Made by a program: the position numbers and the translations under genes
Assembly: GCA_019623805.1 (NCBI GenBank)
Contig: CP053680.1
Location: 2,458,001 to 2,522,000, forward strand
Length of the DNA: 64,000 bases
Origin: Gammaproteobacteria bacterium (ex Lamellibrachia satsuma)
GTDB taxonomy: Bacteria > Pseudomonadota > Gammaproteobacteria > Chromatiales > Chromatiaceae
Direction: 5' to 3'
Notes under the pieces: model-generated
The model's input: the letters and a program-made list of their open reading frames with translations, nothing else
Told to the model about the DNA's origin: nothing
The model's database searches: none
Shown here: positions 19,422-28,489 of the stretch, piece by piece
Layout of the letters: every line of letters begins with the position of its first letter
Numbering within the stretch: the stretch's first letter is position 1

Positions 19422-19952
19422 ATGACGACACCCATCACTTCCTCTGGTGTGAAGATCTCAGATTCACACCAGCCACAGTCGCTGAACGTCCAGGCGCAGC
19501 GTATGCAGCTGAACGCGCAGATCGTCTCCGCGTCGGCTGAGTTCAAGTCTGACACTGCGGGCCAGCCGCAGGCGCTCTTGTTTCGTTCTGCTATCGAAAA
19601 GCTCAACGAATTGCTGCTTCCTGAATTGGGGGAAAATGCGGTTCAACAGGCTGCAGACTCCGGTATCGATTTTTCGCCGGAGGCCACGGCGGAACGTATC
19701 GTCGGTTTTGCCACCGGTTTCCTCCCTGTCTTTCTTGACACTCATGCAAATGAGGATCCTCAGGCGGCATTGGATGAGTTCATGCAAATCATCCGTGATG
19801 CAATCGAGCAGGGCTTTTCCGAGGCGAGGGAGATTCTTGATGGCCTGAGTGTGTTGGAAGGGGATATCGCTGCCAATATCGATACCACTTTTGAGCTTGT
19901 GCTTGAAGGGTTGGAGCGATTTGAGATCGAGATGGCACCTGAGGATCTCTGA
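19422..19952 (+). CDS. DUF5610 protein
   Basis: 176 residues from the ATG at 19422, chosen because GTGGAGG lies just upstream; a GTG at 19407 is less likely. The family phrases NAQIVSASAEF, ALLFRSAIEKLNELLLPELG, SPEATAERIVGFATGFLPVF and EQGFSEAREILDGLSVLEGDIA are all present. DUF5610 proteins are soluble helical proteins found in several gammaproteobacteria; no function is established. No signal peptide is seen. The gene stands alone between the cytochrome and the repeat pair upstream of the amgK-like gene. Confidence 0.75.
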   Translation: MTTPITSSGVKISDSHQPQSLNVQAQRMQLNAQIVSASAEFKSDTAGQPQALLFRSAIEKLNELLLPELGENAVQQAADSGIDFSPEATAERIVGFATGFLPVFLDTHANEDPQAALDEFMQIIRDAIEQGFSEAREILDGLSVLEGDIAANIDTTFELVLEGLERFEIEMAPEDL

Positions 19953-19979
19953 CAACTATCTTGACCAGATCTGAGTAGA

Positions 19980-20058
19980 CCGGTTCAAGCGTAGCGGAAC
20001 CGGCAGCCTCATGGGTCATGTCAATACCAGCGCGCCTGATCCGCTGCGCTTGATCGGG
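19980..20058. repeat. pair of REP-like hairpins in inverse orientation
   Basis: CCGGTTCAAGCGTAGCGGAA (19980) folds as a stem GGTTC/GAACC with AAGCGTAGCG as loop. The opposite-strand reading of 20035-20058 gives GATC, AAGCGCAGCG, GATC, the same plan with a different stem. Two head-to-head units of this kind are typical of REP/BIME elements. Confidence 0.65.
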
Positions 20059-20145
20059 CCTACACCTTCCTTCCAAATCAAAATATACTCTGCGGACTTT
20101 GCGCTTTTTCAGCCTGTCCCACCACTCAACCACTGTGTCTAAAAA

Positions 20146-21114
20146 ATGCCTCAACGAATCGAACAATTGAAAAACTGGCTCTCTTCCTTGCCGGAAATCG
20201 ACAATTACACCTTCGCGCCAGCCTCTGGTGATGCCAGTTTTCGCCGCTACTTTCGTATCGAAACCGGTGACAAGAGCTATATTGCTATGGATGCCCCACC
20301 GGAGAAAGAGGATACCAAACCGTTTATCCGGATGGCAGAGGCCCTTGAGTCGATTGGGCTCAAGGTGCCTCATATTTTTGCCCGCAATCAGGCGGAGGGT
20401 TATCTGCTGTTAAGTGATTTGGGAAAGACCCTCTATCTTGATCGGCTTGATGAGACGAATGTGGATCGACTCTATGGCGACGCCTTAGGGGCGTTGGTGG
20501 TGATTCAGGCCTGTGGCCCCGTCGAGGGGCTTCCGGACTATGACCGAACGCTGCTGCTGCAGGAGATGGAACTGTTTCGTAAATGGTTGTTGGAGCGGCA
20601 TCACGGTCTTAGCCTCACCGACGATGATCAGTCCATGCTGGATGCCACCTTTGACTTCCTGGCCGGCAATGCGCTGGATCAGCCACAAGTCTGTGTACAC
20701 CGTGATTACCACTCCCGCAATCTGATGGTGACGGATCAGTCGAACCCAGGCATTATCGATTTTCAGGACGCAGTGGTTGGGCCAGTGACCTACGATCTGG
20801 TTTCCCTGCTGCGGGACTGTTATATCCATTGGCCCAAGGCCCGCATCGAGGCTTGGGTGATGGGTTACTATGAGCTGGCGGTGCAGTCAGGCGTTTTGCG
20901 CAGTGAGCATGAGGATCAATTCCTGCGCTGGTTTGACCTGATGGGAGTGCAGCGTCATCTGAAGGCCAGCGGGATCTTTGCACGTCTCAATATTCGTGAC
21001 GGCAAACCCGGCTATCTGCAGGATATTCCGCGCACACTCAACTATATTCTTGAAGTGGCACCTGACTATCCTGAGCTGGAGGGGCTGGCAAAGCTGATCC
21101 GCAGGATTATCTGA
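20146..21114 (+). CDS. amgK: AmgK-like N-acetylmuramate/N-acetylglucosamine kinase
   Basis: 322 residues of the aminoglycoside-phosphotransferase fold. Visible are ASGDASFRRYFRIE near the N terminus, the catalytic loop VCVHRDYHSRNLMV at about 182-195 (Asp is the base), and the metal-binding GIIDFQDAVVGPVTYDLVSL. AmgK phosphorylates MurNAc or GlcNAc at the anomeric position in the cell-wall recycling route that bypasses MurA (fosfomycin target). In Pseudomonas amgK is divergent from lptD and followed by murU, which makes UDP-MurNAc. Here lptD is 8 kb away and murU does not follow. No ribosome site is clear. Confidence 0.85.
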   Translation: MPQRIEQLKNWLSSLPEIDNYTFAPASGDASFRRYFRIETGDKSYIAMDAPPEKEDTKPFIRMAEALESIGLKVPHIFARNQAEGYLLLSDLGKTLYLDRLDETNVDRLYGDALGALVVIQACGPVEGLPDYDRTLLLQEMELFRKWLLERHHGLSLTDDDQSMLDATFDFLAGNALDQPQVCVHRDYHSRNLMVTDQSNPGIIDFQDAVVGPVTYDLVSLLRDCYIHWPKARIEAWVMGYYELAVQSGVLRSEHEDQFLRWFDLMGVQRHLKASGIFARLNIRDGKPGYLQDIPRTLNYILEVAPDYPELEGLAKLIRRII

Positions 21115-21223
21115 TTACCCGCTGGACTGTCCGTGCGGGAGTGGGCTTCACGCATTCTGTTGCTCCCCTGGCGGGTTATAATGAACTGACTCTGCACTTG
21201 CAGGGTTCCAAGCCGAATCGATT

Positions 21224-22444
21224 ATGAATCTGCACAGGTTTTTCTCTCTTCTGGCCGTACTCTTGTGGTGTGGCGATGCACTGTCGGATGTACAGGGTTT
21301 TGCCTCGCTGTTCGGTGGCAAACCTGTTTGTGCCGCCAATGAAACCAAGGGTATGCGGCTTGCTGCACCCTTCCCCTCTCTTCCTGAGCTGAACCGCCCC
21401 GTGGCCATGTTGATGGCGCCCGGTGACGATTCCAGCTGGTATCTGGTGCAACAGCCTGGACAGGTTGTCCGCTTTGAAAACAGTTCCCGGGCCAATCGTG
21501 TGACAGAGTTTGTCGATATCAGTGAGCGGGTGGCTGGCGGCAGAAATGGCGGGGATGAACGGGGGCTGTTGGGTATGGCCTTTCACCCCGATTATTCCCG
21601 CAATGGTTATCTCTACCTCTCCTATACCGGCAGGGACAAGCGGAAGGGGCTGGTTTCCCGCATCTCCCGCTTTCAGTTGAAATCTGGCGCAGGAATGGTC
21701 GATCCCGTGTCTGAGCGAATTCTGCTCTCGGTTTCACAATCCTACAGCAATCACAATGGTGGGCAGATTGCCTTTGGGCCGGATGGTTATCTCTATTTCG
21801 GCCTGGGTGATGGTGGGGCAGGTGGCGACCCGCATGGCCATGGTCAGAATGTCGGGACACTGCTGGGTGCAATGCTGCGGATCGATGTGGGTGACGGCAG
21901 TTCAGGGCGTTACACTATTCCAACGGACAACCCCTTTGCGGCAAGTGGCGGCCGGGAAGAGATCTTTGCCTGGGGTCTGCGCAACCCCTGGCGCTGGAGT
22001 TTCGACCGGGAGAACGGTGACCTGTGGGTTGGGGATGTGGGACAGAACCGTTACGAGGAGATCAACCTGCTGGTCAAGGGCGGCAACTATGGCTGGAACA
22101 GAATGGAAGGGGCTCATTGCTTTGAACCTGCTACGGGTTGCCGGACACAAGATTTGGAGATGCCGGTAGAGGCGTATGGCCGAAACGAGGGGATTGCGGT
22201 TACCGGGGGGTATGTCTATCGGGGCCGGAAGATAACGGGACTGCAGGGACAGTATCTCTATGCCGATTACGGTTCCGGCAGGATCTGGCAACTTTCAGCC
22301 AGCGCTGAAACGGGTTATGTGGGTTCGGAGTTATTCAAGACTGATTTGAACATCAGCAGCTTTGCAGAGGCACACGACGGCGAGCTTTTTGTCCTGGGAT
22401 TGGGCGGGGAGATCTGTCAGATTATCAATGCACCGGCAAAGTGA
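21224..22444 (+). CDS. exported PQQ-dependent sugar dehydrogenase (sorbosone/glucose type)
   Basis: 406 residues with a signal peptide (FFSLLAVLLWCGDALSD) and the six-bladed propeller of the soluble glucose/sorbosone dehydrogenase family. Signature segments are GLLGMAFHPDYSRNGYLYL, GQIAFGPDGYLYFGLGDGG, WGLRNPWRWSFDRENGDLW and GDVGQNRYEEIN; the last parts contain Arg and Asp/Asn contacts for PQQ and calcium in known members. Cysteines 292 and 299 or so (AHCFEPATGC) may form a disulfide. Many homologues are annotated as aldose dehydrogenases, and substrate and real PQQ dependence are unproven here. Confidence 0.85.
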   Translation: MNLHRFFSLLAVLLWCGDALSDVQGFASLFGGKPVCAANETKGMRLAAPFPSLPELNRPVAMLMAPGDDSSWYLVQQPGQVVRFENSSRANRVTEFVDISERVAGGRNGGDERGLLGMAFHPDYSRNGYLYLSYTGRDKRKGLVSRISRFQLKSGAGMVDPVSERILLSVSQSYSNHNGGQIAFGPDGYLYFGLGDGGAGGDPHGHGQNVGTLLGAMLRIDVGDGSSGRYTIPTDNPFAASGGREEIFAWGLRNPWRWSFDRENGDLWVGDVGQNRYEEINLLVKGGNYGWNRMEGAHCFEPATGCRTQDLEMPVEAYGRNEGIAVTGGYVYRGRKITGLQGQYLYADYGSGRIWQLSASAETGYVGSELFKTDLNISSFAEAHDGELFVLGLGGEICQIINAPAK

Positions 22445-22481
22445 GTGCTGTTTCCCAGGATGAACGAAAATCGATACGTCC

Positions 22482-23384
22482 CTATCCCTTCAGCCTGTAC
22501 TCAATCTCTGGGAGCATGCGTTTTACACAGTTTTTACCCTCCTTGATCGCCTCTTTTCCCCGGTGAAATTCCAACAGTTCGATGTGGGACAACCTGGGTG
22601 AGAGCATGATGTCCGGCGGGTCGCCGGCCATGCGGCTGCGGGTGATTCGATCCTGAGTGATATTGATGGAGCCGGCAATGGCGTCAAACAGACTGGGCGC
22701 CGGGTCTTTGCTGGGAAAGAGGGTGTCCGAGTAGGCGCGGATACTGCGGGAGACACTGTCGAGCAGGCCTTCATCCTCTGGTGGCTCCACACTGGTTTTT
22801 TGTCTCTGATGCTTGCCCAGGATGTCGCCGTTCAGATTGACTGCAATCACGATATCTGCGCCGAGGGCGCGGCAGATAGAGACAGGTACAGGATTCACCA
22901 GGCCTCCATCCACCAGCCAGCTGCCCTGATGCCGCACCGGCGGGAACAGACCCGGCAGTGAAATCGATGCACGGACTGCATCGAGGGCGAGACCTTCAGT
23001 GAACCAGACTTCGCGCCCGCTCTTAAGATCGGTGGAGACAGAGGCGAAGGTCTTGGGTAGCTGTTCGATCTGAACCGCTTCATCGCAGACGCACTCGTCG
23101 AGAAAAGCGTGGAACCGCTCGGCATTGACAAAGCCGTTGAGAGAGAGATTAAGCTCAAAGAAGCGGGTGACCGTTCGCTTGGAGAGCGACCTGACCCAGG
23201 TTTCGAGTGCCTCCAGATTGCCGGCGGCATGGGATGCTCCGACAATAGAACCGATGGAGCAGCCACAGATGATGTCAGGCTCGATGCCGTTTTTTGCCAG
23301 CTCCTTGATGATGCCGATATGTGCCCAGCCTCGTGAAGAGCCGCTGCCAAGGGCCAGGCCGATGCTCTCTTTTGCCTTATCCAT
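22482..23384 (-). CDS. patatin-like phospholipase, RssA family
   Basis: 300 residues. The oxyanion-hole segment GLALGSGSSRGWAHIG is at 9-24, the lipase nucleophile Ser43 is in GCSIGS, and the catalytic Asp is in DGGLVNPVP near 160. The layout is that of bacterial patatins of the RssA/YchK type, serine acyl hydrolases of the cytosol or inner membrane face. The C-terminal quarter (PDIMLSPRLSHIELLEFHRG) is also typical. The natural substrate is unknown. It is followed downstream (lower coordinates) by the convergent sugar dehydrogenase gene. Confidence 0.9.
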   Translation of the reverse strand: MDKAKESIGLALGSGSSRGWAHIGIIKELAKNGIEPDIICGCSIGSIVGASHAAGNLEALETWVRSLSKRTVTRFFELNLSLNGFVNAERFHAFLDECVCDEAVQIEQLPKTFASVSTDLKSGREVWFTEGLALDAVRASISLPGLFPPVRHQGSWLVDGGLVNPVPVSICRALGADIVIAVNLNGDILGKHQRQKTSVEPPEDEGLLDSVSRSIRAYSDTLFPSKDPAPSLFDAIAGSINITQDRITRSRMAGDPPDIMLSPRLSHIELLEFHRGKEAIKEGKNCVKRMLPEIEYRLKG

Positions 23385-23403
23385 CTCTTTCCAGGATCGG
23401 TTG

Positions 23404-23499
23404 CGTCATTCTCGTCTTGACAGGTGGGAGAGATCTCAAGCCACTGTGCTATCAATGCGTTACGGTCACGAGATCTCTCCCTGCAGTCGGGATGACAGT
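23404..23499. repeat. palindromic intergenic element, copy B
   Basis: Arms GTCATTCTCGTCTTGACAGG and CCTGCAGTCGGGATGACAG face each other; both carry GAGAGATCTC-like inner parts. It lies between the patatin start and the glgP stop. Confidence 0.75.
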
Positions 23500-23518
23500 A
23501 ACTCAATTAGTCAGAGGT

Positions 23519-25990
23519 TCAACGGGACACCGGTTCGACCCCCCATATTTTTTCGGCATACTCTTTGATTGTCCTGTCACTGGAGAAGTGTCCCATCATA
23601 GCGGTGTTCATCACCGCCATGCGGTTCCATATCTCCGGGGTGCGATAGCAGGTATCCGCATTGTCACTGGTTTCGATATAGTCCTGAAAATCGGCCAACA
23701 CCAGGAACGGGTCGCTGTTGAGCAGGGTCTCCGAGATGACTTTGTAGCGGTTTGGATTTGTCGGTGAAAAGAAGCCGTTGCCGATCATATCCACCACCCG
23801 TTTCAGCTCCGGGTTGGTCTCATAGTAGTGGCGGGGATGATAGCCTTTCCGCTTTAGCTTTTCGATGCCATCGGTAGTCATGCCAAAGATGAAGATATTC
23901 TCATCGCCGACCTTCTCGCGAATCTCCACATTGGCGCCATCCATGGTGCCGATGGTCAGTGCACCATTCAGGGCCAGCTTCATATTACCTGTGCCAGAGG
24001 CCTCCATGCCTGCTGTGGATATCTGCTGGGAGAGTTCCGCAGCCGGGATTATGTCGGAGGCGGTGGTGACATCGTAGTTTGGGATGAACACCACCTTCAG
24101 CCGATCATTGACCGCAGGATCGTTATCGATGACGTCCGCAACATCGTTGATCAGGCGGATAATCAGTTTTGCCATGAAATAACCGGGCGCCGCCTTGCCG
24201 CCGAAGATGACGGTCCGCGGCACGAAGTCGGCATGCGGATCGTCCAGCAGCCGATTATAGAGGGTGATCACCCGCATCACATTGAGCAGTTGGCGTTTGT
24301 ATTCGTGGATGCGTTTCACCTGCACGTCAAACAGCGTATGGGGATCGATCCCCTGATTGAGATAGTGCTTCACCAGCCCGGCAAGCCGCGTTTTATTGGC
24401 CTGTTTGGCGGCACGAAAACGTTCCTGAAATGCCGTGTCGTCCGCCAGCGGAACGAGATCCTCGAGTCTGTCCAGATCCCGCACCCAGTCATGGCCGATC
24501 GCATCGCAGATCAATTTTGAGAGCGGCCGATTGGAAAGCAGCAGCCAGCGGCGGGGGGTGATGCCGTTGGTGATATTGATGAGTTTGTCGGGATAGAATT
24601 CGTGAAAGTCTTTACAGGTTCCGCTTCGCAGCAGCTCGGAGTGCAGTGCCGAAACGCCATTGACCTTGTGGCTGCCGATAACCGCCAGATGTGCCATGCG
24701 TATGCGCCGTTCCCCCTTTTCGTCGAAGATGGAGAGGCGTCGTTGGATCTCGCGGTCATCAGGATGCAGATTTCCCACCATCAGCAGAAAGCGCCGGTTG
24801 ATTTCGTAGATGATCTGCAGATGCCGCGGCAGCAGTTTTTCGAACAGCTGTATCGGCCAGGTCTCCAGTGCTTCCGGCAACAAGGTGTGGTTGGTATAGG
24901 AGAAGACCTGGGTGGTGATGTTCCAGGCCAACTGCCACTGCAACTTCTCCTTGTCGAGCAGGATGCGCATCAGTTCGGGGATGGCGATGGACGGGTGGGT
25001 GTCGTTGAGTTGGATGGCGACCTTATCCGGCAGCTCCTGCAGGTCATCGTGATCGATGGAGAAGCGGCGCAGGATATCCTTCAGGGAGGCGCTGACGAAG
25101 AAATACTGCTGCTTCAGACGCAGTGCCTGGTTTCTGGTGCTGCTGTCGTCCGGATAGAGTACCTTGGAGATGTTTTCAGATTGGGTCTTCTCCTCCACCG
25201 CATGGGTGTACTCCCCCATGTTAAAACAGGCCAGGTCAAAATCCTCGTAGGCCTTGGCGCTCCAGAGACGCAGATTATTGACGGTGTCGTTGTGGTAGCC
25301 GGGGATTGGGGTGTCGTATGCCTGGGCGACGACTACATCCCCGTCGATCCAGTCAAAATGACGGCGGCCGTCCGGGCCAAGGTATTCCATGACACGACCG
25401 CCAAAGCGGATCCTGTAGGAGACTTCGGGGCGGGGGAACTCCCAGGGATTTCCGTGGGCAAGCCAGTTTTCCGGTAGCTCTACCTGACGCCCATCCTCCA
25501 GTTTCTGCCGGAACATGCCGTACTCGAAACGGATCCCGTAGCCGTAACCGGGAATGTTGAGCGTCGCCATGGAGTCCAGAAAACAGGCGGCCAGCCGTCC
25601 CAGTCCGCCATTGCCGAGGGCGGCGTCGTGTTCCAGGCTGCGCAACTTCTCCAGTTCGACGCCGAGTTTATGCAGTGCCTTGCTGCACTCGTCATGGATG
25701 TCCATATTGAGCAGGCTGTTGACCAGGCTGCGACCGATGAGGAACTCCATCGAAAGATAGTAGATCCGTTTGGCATCGTGACGGTAGTAGTTGCGCTGGG
25801 TCTCCATCCAACGCTCGATGAGTCGGTCCCGGACCACATGGCTGAAGGCCATCATCCAGTCGTGATCGGTGGCGGTGAAAGGATCCTTGCCAATGGTGTA
25901 GACGAGATGATTTGAGACCGAACGTTGGATCGCCTTGGGGTCGGAGCCGAGATAGTCGTATTTGAAAGCGCTTTTTTTTCCGTCGCTCAT
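23519..25990 (-). CDS. glgP: glycogen/starch/alpha-glucan phosphorylase
   Basis: 823 residues, the standard size. The enzyme releases glucose 1-phosphate from alpha-1,4-glucan ends with inorganic phosphate and pyridoxal phosphate. The N-terminal YYLSMEFLIGRSLVNSL, the DAALGNGGLGRLAACFLDS segment and the cofactor-site EASGTGNMKLALNGALTIG (Lys at about 670) followed by TMDGANVEI are all diagnostic. Complete and with no oddities. Other glycogen genes are not adjacent; the gene starts away from the VanZ-like gene by only about 35 bases and might share its transcript with purD. Confidence 0.97.
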   Translation of the reverse strand: MSDGKKSAFKYDYLGSDPKAIQRSVSNHLVYTIGKDPFTATDHDWMMAFSHVVRDRLIERWMETQRNYYRHDAKRIYYLSMEFLIGRSLVNSLLNMDIHDECSKALHKLGVELEKLRSLEHDAALGNGGLGRLAACFLDSMATLNIPGYGYGIRFEYGMFRQKLEDGRQVELPENWLAHGNPWEFPRPEVSYRIRFGGRVMEYLGPDGRRHFDWIDGDVVVAQAYDTPIPGYHNDTVNNLRLWSAKAYEDFDLACFNMGEYTHAVEEKTQSENISKVLYPDDSSTRNQALRLKQQYFFVSASLKDILRRFSIDHDDLQELPDKVAIQLNDTHPSIAIPELMRILLDKEKLQWQLAWNITTQVFSYTNHTLLPEALETWPIQLFEKLLPRHLQIIYEINRRFLLMVGNLHPDDREIQRRLSIFDEKGERRIRMAHLAVIGSHKVNGVSALHSELLRSGTCKDFHEFYPDKLINITNGITPRRWLLLSNRPLSKLICDAIGHDWVRDLDRLEDLVPLADDTAFQERFRAAKQANKTRLAGLVKHYLNQGIDPHTLFDVQVKRIHEYKRQLLNVMRVITLYNRLLDDPHADFVPRTVIFGGKAAPGYFMAKLIIRLINDVADVIDNDPAVNDRLKVVFIPNYDVTTASDIIPAAELSQQISTAGMEASGTGNMKLALNGALTIGTMDGANVEIREKVGDENIFIFGMTTDGIEKLKRKGYHPRHYYETNPELKRVVDMIGNGFFSPTNPNRYKVISETLLNSDPFLVLADFQDYIETSDNADTCYRTPEIWNRMAVMNTAMMGHFSSDRTIKEYAEKIWGVEPVSR

Positions 25991-26024
25991 GGCGGATACC
26001 TTTATCGTTCTCCGGCGGAAGCTA

Positions 26025-26438
26025 TCACCCAGTATGCCAGCGTGGCGCCAGCAGGGGTATCTGTTTCAGTATCGGCAGGAGCAGTGGATAGCAGACCAGG
26101 CCCAGGGCGTCCGCACCCAGATCCCAAAGGGAGAATAGCCGATGGGGCAGGAAGTACTGAATAATCTCAATGGCCAGGCCGTAACTCAGCAGGGGCAGGA
26201 ATTTTTTCCAGTTCCAGGTGGTGTTGGGAAAAGCGAAGTCGGTAAGAAAGGCAAGCACCAGAAAGGCGGTGAAATGTTCCCATTTGTCGTTAAGGTCAGA
26301 TACCACCGGGTAATCCAGCGTCGTGGTGGCCAGATGAGTGATGATCACCAGGGTGACCGCCAAGGTGAAACGAAAGAGTTGTGTCAGCGGCAGAGTGGCC
26401 GCTGGCAGCAGTCTCTGTTTGTTGTCAGGCTTCTTCAC
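26025..26438 (-). CDS. VanZ-like small membrane protein
   Basis: 137 residues from a GTG at 26438, which overlaps the last codons of purD by 14 bases. The frame extends further upstream but only opposite purD codons, so this GTG is the best start. Four hydrophobic helices are seen. The VanZ-like signature is VSDLNDKWEHFTAFLVLAFL (Asp-Lys-x-x-His) followed by YGLAIEIIQYFLPHRLFSLW and DLGADALGL. Such proteins are common in bacteria and mostly uncharacterised; teicoplanin resistance applies only to the founding VanZ. Cotranscription with purD is likely. Confidence 0.8.
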   Translation of the reverse strand: MKKPDNKQRLLPAATLPLTQLFRFTLAVTLVIITHLATTTLDYPVVSDLNDKWEHFTAFLVLAFLTDFAFPNTTWNWKKFLPLLSYGLAIEIIQYFLPHRLFSLWDLGADALGLVCYPLLLPILKQIPLLAPRWHTG

Positions 26439-27711
26439 GAGCCACGGCGCGATAACCGATGTCGGTGCGGTAGTAGAGCCTGTCCCAGTGGATGCGTCTG
26501 GCCAATTCGTAGGCTTTCCGCTGGGCCTGCGCGGCCGTATCCCCAAGTGCAGTGGCGCAGAGCACCCGTCCGCCTGCGGTAACCACCTGGCCCGCGTTTT
26601 CGGCTGTTCCTGCGTGGAAGACCTTTTCACCTTCGGTCTCTGTTTCAGGCAGGCCGGATATGGCATCACCGCCGGTATAACTCCCGGGATAACCGCCGGC
26701 GGCCAGTACCACCCCCAGTGAGACGCGGGGATCCCAGGCGGTGGTTTCGGTGTCCAGTCTGCCCTCGATGGCGGCAAGGCAGTGGGCAACCAGATCCGAC
26801 TGCATGCGCATCATGATGGGCTGGGTTTCAGGGTCTCCGAAACGACAATTGTACTCGATCACCTTTGGTGTGCCGTCAGCTGCGATCATCAGGCCGGCGT
26901 AGAGAAAACCGGTGTAGGGCAGGCCTTCCTTCGCCATGCCGGACACGGTGGGTTTGATTACCTCGTCCATGATGCGTTGATAAATCCGTTCGTCGACAAC
27001 CGGGGCGGGAGAGTAAGCCCCCATGCCGCCGGTATTCAGACCGGTATCGCCATCCCCAACGCGTTTGTGATCCTGGCTGGTGGCCATCGGCAGGATGTGT
27101 TCCCCATCCGCCATGACGATGAAGCTGGCCTCTTCACCCTCCAGGAACTCTTCGATCACTACCCGATGACCCGCCTCGCCGAAAGCGTTGCCGGCGAGCA
27201 TGTCGGACACGGCGGCTTTGGCTTCCGCTTCAGTCATGGCTACGATCACCCCCTTGCCGGCGGCCAGGCCATCGGCCTTGACTACGATCGGTGCGCCTTT
27301 CTCTGCAACATAGGCGAGAGCCGGTTCCACCTCGGTGAAGGTTTGGTACTCTCCGGTGGGAATATTGTGACGGGCGAGGAAGACCTTGGTGAAGGTCTTG
27401 GAACCCTCAAGTTGGGCTGCACCCCGAGTTGGACCGAAACAGTTGAGTCCGGCTGCGGTAAAGGCATCCACCACTCCGATCACCAGCGGAGCCTCGGGGC
27501 CCACGATGGTGAGTCCGATATCATTCTCTTGTGCGAATGCGATCAACTCATCAATGGCATTAACCCCAAGTGGAATATTCTCCAGTTTGGGCTCCAGCGC
27601 AGTGCCTGCGTTGCCGGGGGCAACGAAGATGCGTTCTGCCAGCGGAGATTGGGCTGCTTTCCAGGCCAGCGCATGTTCGCGGCCGCCGGAGCCGATAATA
27701 AGAATGTTCAT
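26425..27711 (-). CDS. purD: phosphoribosylamine-glycine ligase PurD
   Basis: 428 residues from ATG 27711 (MNILIIGSGGREHALAWK, the universal N terminus). The frame continues 28 codons upstream but that start is not credible. PurD is an ATP-grasp ligase and makes glycinamide ribonucleotide in purine synthesis. Visible are the ATP-binding stretch GAPIVVKADGLAAGKGVIVA, EFLEGEEASFIVMADG and the metal-binding NCRFGDPETQP. In related genomes purD directly follows purH; here about 1.8 kb with a DUF4332 gene and an LpxA-like gene separate them. Confidence 0.97.
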   Translation of the reverse strand: MNILIIGSGGREHALAWKAAQSPLAERIFVAPGNAGTALEPKLENIPLGVNAIDELIAFAQENDIGLTIVGPEAPLVIGVVDAFTAAGLNCFGPTRGAAQLEGSKTFTKVFLARHNIPTGEYQTFTEVEPALAYVAEKGAPIVVKADGLAAGKGVIVAMTEAEAKAAVSDMLAGNAFGEAGHRVVIEEFLEGEEASFIVMADGEHILPMATSQDHKRVGDGDTGLNTGGMGAYSPAPVVDERIYQRIMDEVIKPTVSGMAKEGLPYTGFLYAGLMIAADGTPKVIEYNCRFGDPETQPIMMRMQSDLVAHCLAAIEGRLDTETTAWDPRVSLGVVLAAGGYPGSYTGGDAISGLPETETEGEKVFHAGTAENAGQVVTAGGRVLCATALGDTAAQAQRKAYELARRIHWDRLYYRTDIGYRAVAREEA

Positions 27712-27985
27712 GCTGATATGTCTGTGATCCTGTTGGGGTGGGGGATATAGCTTATAAATATGCCGATGAATCGAATTGTAAATTTTCACCCGCAAGATGC
27801 AAGGGTGAATCCTGGGCTGTGGTTATCGTTTTAATTGTTAAATATTGTCAACAGCTATTTCCCGGTCATTAGTTACGCGATCTAATCAGAAGACTAACAG
27901 GCTTCAGGCAAGCGCTTATCGTGTTTCCCGTGGTCTGTTGAGTTGTTTAAATAAATTTGAAAACAAATTATCCGGAGGATGCGCC

Positions 27986-28393
27986 ATGGTGACATCAGTA
28001 AAAGATCTACAGGGCAGTACGGCAGAAATGGTCGCCAAGCTGAAAGAGAAGGGAATCGGGGGCAATGAGGCATTGCTTGCTGCGGCCGCTGCCCCTGCGC
28101 AACGAAAAGAGTTGGCGGCCCATTGTGGCTGCGATACCCGGGATATCCTGGAGTTGGCAAATCGTGCGGATCTGGCGCGCGTTAAAGGTGTCTCCGGCGT
28201 CTACAGTGATCTGCTCGAAAAGGCGGGTGTTGATACGGTGAAGGAACTCGCGACTCGCCGCCCGGACAATCTGCACGCGAAAATCGTCGAGACCAATGAC
28301 AAAGAGGGATTGACCAAGCAGCCACCGGCGCTGAGCAAGGTCGAAGACTGGGTCGGCCAGGCCAAGGATCTGCCGAAACTTCTGACCTATTGA
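27986..28393 (+). CDS. DUF4332 helix-hairpin-helix protein
   Basis: 135 residues from ATG 27986, which has a strong CCGGAGG ribosome site eight bases upstream; the frame is open further 5' but without such a site. The family signature is LARVKGVSGVYSDLLEKAGVDTVKEL, a helix-hairpin-helix like that of DNA repair and polymerase proteins, followed by RPDNLHAKIVE and a C-terminal VEDWVGQAKDLPKLLTY. The protein is soluble and Cys-poor except CGCD at about 50. DUF4332 function is unknown. It is transcribed against purD and lpxA on both sides. Confidence 0.8.
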   Translation: MVTSVKDLQGSTAEMVAKLKEKGIGGNEALLAAAAAPAQRKELAAHCGCDTRDILELANRADLARVKGVSGVYSDLLEKAGVDTVKELATRRPDNLHAKIVETNDKEGLTKQPPALSKVEDWVGQAKDLPKLLTY

Positions 28394-28433
28394 TTGACTG
28401 AGTTCCGGCGACTATCTGTCGCAGTGAATGCCT

Positions 28434-28462
28434 ATCCCCGTTCGCTAGCGGCGGGGATGGGT
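28434..28462 (+). terminator. hairpin terminator after the DUF4332 gene
   Basis: A seven-base stem ATCCCCG/CGGGGAT with an 11-base loop, followed by GGGTCTTTAAG. The T-run is short, so termination may be weak. It lies between convergent genes. Confidence 0.5.
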
Positions 28463-28489
28463 CTTTAAGACGGTGTTTCTGGATGGACA

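Noticed and set aside
24602-25477. 291-residue plus-strand frame opposite glgP
   Set aside because: Shadow of the glycogen phosphorylase gene; no domain and the real gene is complete.
26439-26789. Upstream extension of the VanZ-like frame
   Set aside because: It overlaps purD codons in another frame and reads as Pro/Thr-rich shadow sequence; the GTG at 26438 gives a normal VanZ-like protein.
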